Positions 1 through 6,234 of a stretch of 6,751 bases of DNA are shown one piece after another. Every line of letters starts with the position of its first letter. Positions within the stretch are counted from its first letter, which is position 1. The translations under genes and the position numbers were made by a program. The notes under the pieces were generated by a model. That model was not told the DNA's origin and searched no databases. It worked only from the letters and a program-made list of their open reading frames with translations. The DNA lies in contig JBAZOJ010000207.1 of assembly GCA_041648755.1 (NCBI GenBank), positions 1 through 6,751 on the forward strand, given 5' to 3'. The stretch is from JBAZOJ01 sp041648755 (GTDB lineage: Bacteria > Planctomycetota > B143-G9).

Positions 1-719
1 GTCATCCGGTACAGTTCATCGAGCAGATGTTCATTGGGCGGCACGATCACCGCTATCGCACCGATCTCGGTTCCCTGCGAAGAAAGCGTGATCCTCCCCG
101 CAAGGTCAAGCCGGTCGATACAAGGTCCGTAGACTTCCACCACCTTGTCAAGCGCGCCGTCGGAGCCGAATGGCCGCATCACGGCAAAGGTTATATCTCT
201 GGCGGTTATCCCGGCGGGTGGAACCCCGTCCAGCACCACTTTGACTGACTCAGGGACCTCGAACCATGTTCTGCCGTTGCGGAACGCATACGCGATATCC
301 GCATCGCCCATTCCCTGACCGAATGCGCCCACCGCGCCCATGATGTTCAGGTGACTGTCCGTCCCAACGACCGTACAACCGGGAGGCACGAGGCCTTCCT
401 CGATCAGCACATGCGAACCGATGCCACGAATGACATCGAACACCTTAATGCCCTGCTCTTTTGCAAACAGTCGGCAGGATCTCTGGTTCTCAGCATAAGG
501 AATAGTGTTCGCAGGCGCGTTGCAGTCGAACGTAAAAAACGTCTTTGCCGCATCGGCAACTTTCTCACCCTTGTAGTTGGATGAGAAATTCTTGACCACG
601 CTCGCGCCTCCGAAATCGCGAGCGGAACGAACGTCAAGGTCGATCCATACTAAATCGCCCGGGCGGGCGTCAACCCCGCTGTGGGCCTTCATTATCTTCT
701 CAACAATGGTATGTCCCAT
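1..719 (-). CDS. Aconitase/isopropylmalate dehydratase large-subunit family protein, divergent, 3' part missing
   Basis: The first 239 codons of an aconitase-superfamily large subunit; the gene runs off the left edge, so the expected cysteine ligands of the [4Fe-4S] cluster cannot be checked. The ATG lies 10 bases after the dehydrogenase stop codon, with an AAGGA site overlapping that stop. Family hallmarks are plain: AENQ (residues 76-79), FAKEQGIKVFDV (85-96), EEGL (107-110), VVGTDSH (117-123) and GAVGAFGQGMGD (128-139). Active-site positions differ from the norm: the usual Asp-His is Asp65-Cys66, the usual GIxHQ is GIGSH (99-103), and the usual CN..E is SS..E (213-218). It differs from the other large subunit at 2373-3626, so it is a paralogue with a different role. 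It could be a second dehydratase, a dehydratase with altered chemistry, or a non-catalytic partner. Family assignment is firm; substrate is unknown. Confidence 0.9.
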   Translation of the reverse strand, partial: MGHTIVEKIMKAHSGVDARPGDLVWIDLDVRSARDFGGASVVKNFSSNYKGEKVADAAKTFFTFDCNAPANTIPYAENQRSCRLFAKEQGIKVFDVIRGIGSHVLIEEGLVPPGCTVVGTDSHLNIMGAVGAFGQGMGDADIAYAFRNGRTWFEVPESVKVVLDGVPPAGITARDITFAVMRPFGSDGALDKVVEVYGPCIDRLDLAGRITLSSQGTEIGAIAVIVPPNEHLLDELYRM

Positions 720-729
720 TTCGGTGTCC

Positions 730-1848
730 TTAGAGTTTCGCGGCTATTGCTGCGGCCATTTCGGACAGCTTGGCGGTCCCCCCCATATCATAGGTGCGGA
801 CCTTCCCTTCGCGAATGACCTTGGCGACGGCGGCGTCAATTGCCAGGGCCTTGTCCTTCTCACCCAGCCAATCGAGCATCATCCCGGCTGCCAGGATGCA
901 CGCGATAGGATTGACCTTGTCCTGCCCGGCATACTTCGGAGCGCTGCCATGGGTAGGCTCGAAGACCGCGCAGTTGGCGCCGATGTTCCCGGCTGAGGCA
1001 AATCCCAGCCCGCCGACCATCTGCGCGACGAGGTCGCTCAGGATGTCGCCAAACAGGTTGGAAGTCACAATAACATCGTAGTCAAAGGGGTTCTTGAGCA
1101 ACCACATGCACATCGCGTCTATGTTCGCTTCCTGCAGCTTGATTTCGGGGTATTCCGCGGCAATCTTGCGCCCTTCCCTGACGAACAGGCCGGAGGTCTC
1201 GCGGATGACGTTGGGCTTTTCCACCACGCAGACTGCCTTGCGGTGATTCTTGCGCGCGAACTCGAAAGCGGCCCTGATGATGCGGGAGGCGCCCTTCTCG
1301 GTGATGATGCGAAGCGAAACGGCTATCTTGTCCGGAGCGATGTCCTTGAACGGCTTCATCTTCGGATGTCCAGCCTCGATGGCCTTGCGGACTTCCCCGC
1401 CGAACGGGAAGAACTCCACGCCGGAATACAGCCCTTCCGTGTTCTCGCGGAAAACCACGATATCAATATTCTCTTTGTAGTTCAGCGGATTGGAGGGATA
1501 CGCCTTGCAGGGCCGCATGTTCACATACAAGTCGAACATCTGGCGCATTCCGACAATCGGTGAAAAGTAAGACAGGCCTTTTCCCTTGAGCTGCGGGTCA
1601 AGTTCCTTCTCGGCCTCTTCCTTTGGCTTGGAAGTGATGGCGCCGAAAAGTGCACAGTCAGTGGATTTGATCAGATCGATCGTGGCTTGCGGGAAAGCAT
1701 TGCCGCCATGACGCCAGCACTCCCAGCCGATATCGCCGTGGATATATTCGGCGGGAATTGCGAGCTTGTCGAGGACGAGACGCGTGGCGTTCATGACTTC
1801 GACGCCGACGCCATCACCGGGGAGCCACGCGATTCTGTACTTTGCCAT
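730..1848 (-). CDS. Isocitrate/isopropylmalate-type dehydrogenase, probably isocitrate dehydrogenase (NADP-type signature)
   Basis: A complete 372-residue beta-decarboxylating dehydrogenase, which oxidises and decarboxylates a 2-hydroxy acid using NAD(P)+ and Mg2+/Mn2+. By alignment from memory to E. coli isocitrate dehydrogenase, substrate and metal residues are present: Ser96, Arg102, Arg112, Arg134, Tyr141, Lys211, Asp245, Asp268 and Asp272. The FRENTEGLYSG segment (133-143) is of the isocitrate/homoisocitrate type, not the RELTGG type of isopropylmalate dehydrogenase. The cofactor segment HGSAPKYAGQDKVNP (300-314) carries Lys305-Tyr306 as in NADP enzymes, and Tyr353 matches another NADP determinant; the Arg four residues later is Gly357 here. 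The position matching E. coli Asn115 is Ile98. The start has AAGGAG seven bases upstream and sits 17 bases after the small-subunit stop. Isocitrate is the likeliest substrate; homoisocitrate or a related acid is the alternative. Confidence 0.9.
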   Translation of the reverse strand: MAKYRIAWLPGDGVGVEVMNATRLVLDKLAIPAEYIHGDIGWECWRHGGNAFPQATIDLIKSTDCALFGAITSKPKEEAEKELDPQLKGKGLSYFSPIVGMRQMFDLYVNMRPCKAYPSNPLNYKENIDIVVFRENTEGLYSGVEFFPFGGEVRKAIEAGHPKMKPFKDIAPDKIAVSLRIITEKGASRIIRAAFEFARKNHRKAVCVVEKPNVIRETSGLFVREGRKIAAEYPEIKLQEANIDAMCMWLLKNPFDYDVIVTSNLFGDILSDLVAQMVGGLGFASAGNIGANCAVFEPTHGSAPKYAGQDKVNPIACILAAGMMLDWLGEKDKALAIDAAVAKVIREGKVRTYDMGGTAKLSEMAAAIAAKL

Positions 1849-1865
1849 GTGTATTCTCCTTGGAG

Positions 1866-2360
1866 CTATTCAAGCCCCAGAAAACGTCGGGTGTAGGGAA
1901 TCAGCCCACCTGCGGAGAGGATGCTCTGGACTTCGCCGTCAAACGCAGGGAATCTGAAAGATCCGGCCTTGCAGGTAAGTATACCGTTGTCCAGATCGAC
2001 TTCTACTGTCTCCCCGTTCTCGATATTGGCGATTGCATCGGGGCATTGGACAGGCGGCAGACCTGAGTTGACAGCATTGCGGAAGTATATCCGCGCGAAA
2101 GAGCCAGCCACCACACAAGATACCCCGGCCTCGCGAAGGCATATAACAGCCTGTTCGCGAGATGAGCCGCATCCGAAGTTCTTTCCTGCGACGACGATGT
2201 CACCTTTCGCAACCTCTTTGGCGAACCTGGGATCCAGATCCTCCATGGCATGCGCTGCCATTTCCTTCGGATTCGTCACTGTATATGTGTACTTGCCGGC
2301 GAACAGGACGTCGGTATTGATGTCGTCGCCGTACTTCCACACTTTTCCGGTAAACTTCAT
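1866..2360 (-). CDS. Aconitase/isopropylmalate dehydratase small subunit (LeuD-like)
   Basis: A complete 164-residue small subunit of a two-protein hydro-lyase, the usual length for the LeuD/homoaconitase small-subunit family. It closes the active site of the large subunit encoded just upstream. Visible signatures are GKVWKYGDDINTDV (5-18), MEDLDPRFA (39-47), GKNFGCGSSRE (59-69, the substrate-carboxylate-binding serines and arginine), and SFARIYFRNAVNSGLP (87-102). The loop after Ala21 that reads substrate in this family is GKYTYTVTNPKE (22-33); common relatives have RYLNT, RYLRT or RYLVY-like loops that are about one residue shorter, so specificity cannot be transferred. ATG is preceded by GGAGG (2365-2369), 12 bases after the large-subunit stop. 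It could serve the adjacent large subunit, the divergent one at the left edge, or both. Confidence 0.93.
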   Translation of the reverse strand: MKFTGKVWKYGDDINTDVLFAGKYTYTVTNPKEMAAHAMEDLDPRFAKEVAKGDIVVAGKNFGCGSSREQAVICLREAGVSCVVAGSFARIYFRNAVNSGLPPVQCPDAIANIENGETVEVDLDNGILTCKAGSFRFPAFDGEVQSILSAGGLIPYTRRFLGLE

Positions 2361-2372
2361 ACGCCCTCCAGG

Positions 2373-3626
2373 TTATACGGGAGAAGTTATGGTTCCGGCC
2401 ACGGCGGAAGCCGCGACCGTTGCCGGTGACGCCAGGTAGACAAACGCCTCGTTGCAGCCCATTCGTCCTTTGAAGTTCCTGTTGGCCGTAGAGATACATA
2501 CCTCGCCAACCGCGAGGACACCCTCGTGCGCGCCAAGGCAGGGACCACAGCCGGAGTTCATCAGCACGCCGCCCGCATCCAGGAATATCTCCGCGAGCCC
2601 TTCTTTTATCATCTGCCTGTAGATCCGGGTCGAGGCCGGGAAGACGAGCAGACGTACCGTCGGGGACACTTTCTTACCCTTCAGCACTTCGGCAGCTTCC
2701 CTGAAATCCTCAATTCGCCCGTTCGTGCATGTCCCGATGAGCGCTTCGTGAATGACAGTGCCAGCCTTCTTCGTGACCGGAGAGTAGTTATCAACCGTGT
2801 GCGGGCAGGCGAGACCGGGTTCGATTTCGCTCAAGTCGTAATTGATGACGCGTTCGTAGGATGCGCCCTCGTCCGGGAGGATCTCACGCTCTTCATATCT
2901 CTTGGGCGCGGTTGCCAGGAAATCGCGTGTTTTCTTGTCTGAGGGGAAGAACGCGTTCTTGGCTCCTGCTTCGGCGGCCAGGTTGCACAACAGCATCCTG
3001 TCGGCCATCGTCAGTTTTGCTACCGCAGGACCTGCAAATTCAACCGCACGGTACAACGCGCCGTCGGCCCCGATATCGCCAAGGATCTTTAGCGCCAGGT
3101 CTTTTGCACCGACTCTTCGCCTGAACTCGCATGTCAACTCGATCCGGATAGTCTCCGGCACCCGGAGCCACATTTTTCCGGTCGCCCACACGGCTGCGGC
3201 TTCGGTTCGCCCTATTCCGACGGCAAATGCTCCGAACGCACCGGCAGTGGTCGTATGAGAGTCGCTTCCCACTATGACCCCGCCTGGTCGTGCAAATCCC
3301 TCTTCGGGAAGAACCTGGTGACAGATTCCGTAATTGATATCGTAGAAGTGCTTGATGCCCTGCTTGCGGACGAATTCACGGATATCTCGGTGATTCGCGG
3401 CATTCTTTTCATCCGCGGCTGGCACACAGTGATCGAGGATGATCAGTATTCGATCGGGATATCGGACATTAGCGGCTCCGATCTCCTTGAAATTCTTTGC
3501 TATCGCAGCGGAGTTGTCATGCGACAGGCAGATATGCGGCTCGACGGTGACAACCGCCCCCGCCTGCGTCTCTTGCTTGCCGGAGGCGTATGCAAGCGCC
3601 TTTTCGGCGAACGTCATCTTGTGCAT
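2373..3626 (-). CDS. Aconitase/isopropylmalate dehydratase large subunit (LeuC-like)
   Basis: A complete 417-residue [4Fe-4S] hydro-lyase large subunit, the length typical of the compact archaeal/bacterial isopropylmalate isomerase, homoaconitase and IPMI-type aconitase group. It catalyses stereospecific dehydration and rehydration of a hydroxy-di- or tricarboxylate. Cluster ligands are Cys300 (GTCTNG), Cys360 and Cys363 (SGCGPCLG). Catalytic pairs appear intact: Asp65-His66, His103 (GICHQVLPEEG), Asp122-Ser123-His124, Asn215 and Glu219. The C-terminal NRNFKGRMG motif is at 383-390. The first ATG is preferred over Met4 because an AGGAG site (3632-3636), which overlaps the HD gene's stop, lies five bases before it. 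Eight bases separate the two genes. Context with a citrate synthase-like enzyme and an isocitrate-type dehydrogenase points to aconitase or homoaconitase activity more than leucine synthesis. Confidence 0.93.
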   Translation of the reverse strand: MHKMTFAEKALAYASGKQETQAGAVVTVEPHICLSHDNSAAIAKNFKEIGAANVRYPDRILIILDHCVPAADEKNAANHRDIREFVRKQGIKHFYDINYGICHQVLPEEGFARPGGVIVGSDSHTTTAGAFGAFAVGIGRTEAAAVWATGKMWLRVPETIRIELTCEFRRRVGAKDLALKILGDIGADGALYRAVEFAGPAVAKLTMADRMLLCNLAAEAGAKNAFFPSDKKTRDFLATAPKRYEEREILPDEGASYERVINYDLSEIEPGLACPHTVDNYSPVTKKAGTVIHEALIGTCTNGRIEDFREAAEVLKGKKVSPTVRLLVFPASTRIYRQMIKEGLAEIFLDAGGVLMNSGCGPCLGAHEGVLAVGEVCISTANRNFKGRMGCNEAFVYLASPATVAASAVAGTITSPV

Positions 3627-3634
3627 CTTCTCTC

Positions 3635-4171
3635 CTATTTGTGCAGGGGCTCGAAAGTCATGAAGTCAGAGTGGTTCACGATGAAAGAGGCTGGGGTTTT
3701 CCGCGCTCCATCGCCTTCCTTTGCGTGGACGGCTATGATGTGAAGCACCTCGTCGGGGAGGCCCGCATCATAGGCAAGTCCGACCCCGCTGAATGGATGA
3801 CGCAACATCCTGCCGTGGTCAGCCGTGACGAAGTTTCCCTCTTTGTCCAGCTTGTACTCGACCAGCTTGCCAATGTCGTGAAGCAGCGCGCCTGCGGTCA
3901 GCACATCCATGTCAAATGGAAGCCTGCTGCCAAGAATCGCGGTCAATTCTTTCGCGCTGGCCCGTGCCACACGGGTGACCGCCCTGATATGCTCTGCCAT
4001 GTTGGCCGGACAGGGCTTGATAAGTAGCGTAAACGGCATTCGGAGCAAGTCGTCGGGTACCCATCCACCCTTTTTCAGTGCTTTCTCAAACACGCCGATC
4101 ACCCTGTCGCGGATGCCAGCGTCCGAAATCAGCTCGATCTCGGGAATAATCTGCAGAAGTCGCTCGCGCAT
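3635..4171 (-). CDS. HD-domain metal-dependent phosphohydrolase-like protein
   Basis: A complete 178-residue soluble protein of the HD superfamily, whose members are usually metal-dependent phosphohydrolases of nucleotides or signalling molecules. Visible metal ligands are His61 (AEHIRAV), His98-Asp99 in LLHDIGK (96-102) and Asp169 (NHSDF), with further histidines at 125 (RHPFSG) and 149 (VHAKEGD). The H-HD-H-H-D pattern suggests a two-metal site such as seen in HDIG/HD-GYP relatives, though no GYP segment is visible. Residues 1-55 form a separate, probably helical lead-in. No membrane segment or signal peptide is apparent. The ATG follows AAGGAG (4177-4182) by five bases, and the gene is held 14 bases after the lyase gene and 8 before the dehydratase gene. 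Its substrate is unknown; a regulatory or CoA/nucleotide-clearing role in the pathway is only a guess. Confidence 0.85.
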   Translation of the reverse strand: MRERLLQIIPEIELISDAGIRDRVIGVFEKALKKGGWVPDDLLRMPFTLLIKPCPANMAEHIRAVTRVARASAKELTAILGSRLPFDMDVLTAGALLHDIGKLVEYKLDKEGNFVTADHGRMLRHPFSGVGLAYDAGLPDEVLHIIAVHAKEGDGARKTPASFIVNHSDFMTFEPLHK

Positions 4172-4176
4172 AGTGA

Positions 4177-4182
4177 CTCCTT
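4177..4182 (-). promoter_or_regulatory. Strong ribosome binding site of the HD-domain gene
   Basis: AAGGAG on the minus strand lies five bases before the ATG at 4171 and just after the lyase stop codon. It fixes the start of the HD protein and shows that the gene is translated from its own strong site inside the operon. Confidence 0.7.
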
Positions 4183-4185
4183 ACC

Positions 4186-4968
4186 TTAAGAAATGTCCCG
4201 CGGAGGAGGCCCGTCGTACTCGTGGGCGCCCGGGGTGACATTTCGCATCGGTTTTTCTCGCGTGGTCTCTTCGAAGTAGTGTGCGGTCAGCCCGGTGACA
4301 CGGGCCATTATGAAGAAAGCGTTGGCCAGCTTGCTGTCGAAGCCAAGATCACACAGCACGGCCGCGATTGCCCCGTCCACATTGAGCGGCAGTTTCCTTC
4401 CGGTAACCTGTGCAAGCCCGCTCTCGAAAGCCACTGCGAAGTTCACGTACTTGCCTGCGAGTCCGCGCTCGCGAGCCATTGCCACCAGCCTTGCCGTCCT
4501 GGGGTCGTCGGTGTGAATGCGGTGGCCGTATCCGGATGCTTTCTTGCCTGCGTTCTTCAGGGCTGCAGCAGCTTCCAGTGCACGGGAAGCAACATCGGCA
4601 TCGGATATCGACGAAGCATGTTCGTAGAAGAAGTTCATCGCGTCCTCGATAGCCCCGCCGTGCAGGCGGTTTATCGATAGGATCCCCGCACAAAGTGCAG
4701 CATTGAGAGGCGCCCCGGTGGAGGCTGAAGTCCTGCACGCCAGAACCGAGGGTGGCGTAGCACCGTGGTCGATGCACGCCACAAGAATAGCCTCAATGAG
4801 TTCTCCAGCTTCCTGGGTGGGCATTTCCCCGCGCAGAGCGAGGTAAACCGCCTGTCCGAAGCTGACTTTCCCCATAAGCTGGTCAAGCCTGAAGCCGCGT
4901 AGCCTGACCTCGTTTGGTTGTATGGACGTTATTGCGGTCTTCCACTTGTTTCCGTCGCTGGACGCCAT
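4186..4968 (-). CDS. Short citrate synthase-family enzyme (citryl-CoA lyase type)
   Basis: A complete 260-residue protein matching only the catalytic two thirds of citrate synthase (about 430 residues). The missing N-terminal helices are typical of stand-alone proteins annotated as citryl-CoA lyase, so this is not a damaged gene. Family enzymes condense acetyl-CoA with oxaloacetate or cleave citryl-CoA or a related acyl-CoA. The three catalytic residues of citrate synthase are present: His103 (RLHGGAIEDA), His149 (GYGHR) and Asp198 (LNVDGA). IDHG at 66-69 corresponds to the ADHE segment, and RTSASTG (79-85) to the RTVASTG-like stretch. The C-terminal TREKPMR (236-242) contains the expected basic residues. 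The ATG has a GAGGG site six bases upstream. As first gene of the operon it probably supplies or consumes the tricarboxylate handled by the next enzymes. Lyase versus synthase direction cannot be told from sequence. Confidence 0.88.
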   Translation of the reverse strand: MASSDGNKWKTAITSIQPNEVRLRGFRLDQLMGKVSFGQAVYLALRGEMPTQEAGELIEAILVACIDHGATPPSVLACRTSASTGAPLNAALCAGILSINRLHGGAIEDAMNFFYEHASSISDADVASRALEAAAALKNAGKKASGYGHRIHTDDPRTARLVAMARERGLAGKYVNFAVAFESGLAQVTGRKLPLNVDGAIAAVLCDLGFDSKLANAFFIMARVTGLTAHYFEETTREKPMRNVTPGAHEYDGPPPRDIS

Positions 4969-5011
4969 TTGACCCTCGACTCTCTACCTATGTGCAAAAA
5001 GTCCGAGGATA
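4969..5011. other. 43-base gap between the pilin block and the metabolic operon
   Basis: This is the largest gap in the window. Apart from the GAGGG ribosome binding site near 4975-4979 I see no hairpin with a T-run and no convincing promoter pair. The metabolic genes may therefore be read through from the pilin genes or start from a promoter inside the end of the preceding gene. Confidence 0.5.
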
Positions 5012-5803
5012 CTATTGTATCGAGAGCTTGCTCCAATTCCACTTTGGCATGTCCGGGAATTCCGCCTCGCTTCGGAATCGTCGTTCAACAAGTTCGCCCG
5101 GCTCCGGGAAGAACACCTTCAAGAACACATTCTCTTGGCGGGAATCGAGTTCGGCCATGACCTTCAGGCCAAGCCTGCACTTGCCCCAGGCCAGCATTTG
5201 AGCCGCTGCGGGAAACGGTTCGTTCTGATCGAAAATCGCGGCGCCATTGCCGAACAACTCGACAGTCCATGATCCGAGACCGCAATCCTTCGGTCCACCG
5301 GCGAGATCCTCAGGCACGGGAATTGTCACTCCGCTCAGGTCGACCTCGACCGTCATGAAGTACGTCAGCGCAGCCGCTTTGCTTCCCATCCCCCGGTAGG
5401 GAAAATTAGCGGGACTGTTGATGTCGCATGATGCGGAAAAGACGCTCCGTCTGTCAGCTCGCCGCAAATCGCCCAATCGCCCTTGCGGCTCTGTGCAGTC
5501 ATCAAAGGTCCTGATGAAATCCTCCAGTATTTCGATGCTGGGTGACGATGATATCGTCAACATAGCCCTGTCGGAATCCGGATGCCGAAGTCGGAAGTCC
5601 TCCAGCGTCCCAATGCACACATCCAGGGCTGAATCGGCTGCCATCCTTGCCACGAGCCCAAGCGAGTTGCTGTGAGAGGAGGAATGCGCGACAGTGGCCA
5701 CGGTCAAGGCGCAGACAACAATGACGAAGAATGCCGCAACAGAAACGGCGACAACCAGCAGGACTGCGCCCTGCTGCGCTCTATCTTGAGCCATCCTCGC
5801 CAT
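5012..5803 (-). CDS. PilX/GspK-like minor pilin or pseudopilin
   Basis: A 263-residue protein with a prepilin-like N-terminus: a short basic leader (MARMAQDRAQQG), then one long hydrophobic segment at about residues 13-39 (AVLLVVAVSVAAFFVIVV within it). There is no Glu at +5 after the Gly12 cleavage position, as in GspK and many PilX-like minor pilins. The rest is predicted to be a globular extracytoplasmic domain. Several cysteines (53, 117, 140, 209 and 223 approximately) could form disulfides. The first ATG overlaps the preceding pilin gene by 23 bases, and the nearest purine-rich site is far from it; a second ATG three codons on is equally possible, and translational coupling is likely. 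It probably belongs to the tip or initiation complex of a type IV pilus or type II secretion pseudopilus. The exact subunit type is not resolved. Confidence 0.72.
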   Translation of the reverse strand: MARMAQDRAQQGAVLLVVAVSVAAFFVIVVCALTVATVAHSSSHSNSLGLVARMAADSALDVCIGTLEDFRLRHPDSDRAMLTISSSPSIEILEDFIRTFDDCTEPQGRLGDLRRADRRSVFSASCDINSPANFPYRGMGSKAAALTYFMTVEVDLSGVTIPVPEDLAGGPKDCGLGSWTVELFGNGAAIFDQNEPFPAAAQMLAWGKCRLGLKVMAELDSRQENVFLKVFFPEPGELVERRFRSEAEFPDMPKWNWSKLSIQ

Positions 5804-6212
5804 ACGCGGTGCGTATCCTCATTTGCAGTTCCCCGCCCCAGATAAAGTCGAACAGAAGGAAAGCTCTGTCTCCCGACCGGACTGTGGCTGCAGACCCCTG
5901 CTCCAGGCCCCGCAGAAGGACTCCTTCTCCCGACGGGCACCCTTGCCGAACCACGCACCTGTCCGGGGCCGAGCCCGAGATGGTGTACTCGTCAGGGCCG
6001 TTTTCACCAATCCGATAGGAGGCGTCAAAGGCCCACAACTGGGCGTGCGACAATTCGCTGAACGTCCTGCATCTGGCCGAGCCCAGGCTCGCGCATGTAT
6101 ACACCACCCGCGCGGCAACGGCGAGTGTGCACAATATGACTGTCGCCAGCCCAAGCGCGACCAGCAGGTCGACCATTGTGAACCCGTTCGTGCGTGTCCC
6201 CTGTCCTGACAA
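5781..6212 (-). CDS. Prepilin-type N-terminal domain protein (minor pilin/pseudopilin), TTG start
   Basis: A 143-residue protein with a class III prepilin signal: a ten-residue leader ending in Gly10, then FTMVDLLVALG (11-21), the start of a hydrophobic helix running to about residue 37. Phe at +1 is canonical, but the acidic residue at +5 is Asp15 instead of Glu. The start is TTG at 6210-6212: a stop codon lies in frame only nine bases further upstream, no ATG or GTG is available before the leader, and an AGAGGA site sits four bases before the TTG. The C-terminal domain is short and ends in a basic, arginine-containing tail. It lies 22 bases after the previous pilin gene and overlaps the next by 23 bases. 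It resembles GspJ/PilW-class minor pseudopilins in its N-terminus, but I cannot assign the class with confidence. Confidence 0.82.
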   Translation of the reverse strand: MSGQGTRTNGFTMVDLLVALGLATVILCTLAVAARVVYTCASLGSARCRTFSELSHAQLWAFDASYRIGENGPDEYTISGSAPDRCVVRQGCPSGEGVLLRGLEQGSAATVRSGDRAFLLFDFIWGGELQMRIRTAYGEDGSR

Positions 6213-6216
6213 GTAG

Positions 6217-6222
6217 TCCTCT
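6217..6222 (-). promoter_or_regulatory. Ribosome binding site deciding a TTG start
   Basis: AGAGGA on the minus strand, four bases before the TTG at 6212. With the in-frame stop just upstream it leaves TTG as the only start that keeps the prepilin leader. Confidence 0.65.
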
Positions 6223-6234
6223 TACAGCGTCGGC

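Noticed and set aside
1..3626. Reading the block as an ordinary leucine biosynthesis operon (leuC, leuD, leuB)
   Set aside because: The dehydrogenase has the FRENTEG motif and Lys-Tyr cofactor residues of isocitrate enzymes, there is no leuA, a citrate synthase-like gene leads the operon, and a second large subunit follows.
577..3743. Long open frames on the plus strand, for example 577-996, 1921-2439 and 3255-3743
   Set aside because: They lie opposite strongly recognisable enzyme genes, have low-complexity or arginine/serine-rich products with no recognisable domain, and show no ribosome binding sites in context.
4222..4680. A 152-codon plus-strand frame opposite the lyase gene
   Set aside because: The minus-strand protein has clear citrate synthase catalytic motifs through this region; the plus-strand product matches nothing I recognise.
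4186..4968. The short citrate synthase as a truncated pseudogene
   Set aside because: It has its own start and ribosome binding site, all three catalytic residues, and a length typical of stand-alone citryl-CoA lyase-type proteins.
5014..5019. TACAAT as a -10 box for the metabolic operon
   Set aside because: It overlaps the pilin gene's stop, and the best -35 candidate at a suitable distance matches only about half of the consensus.
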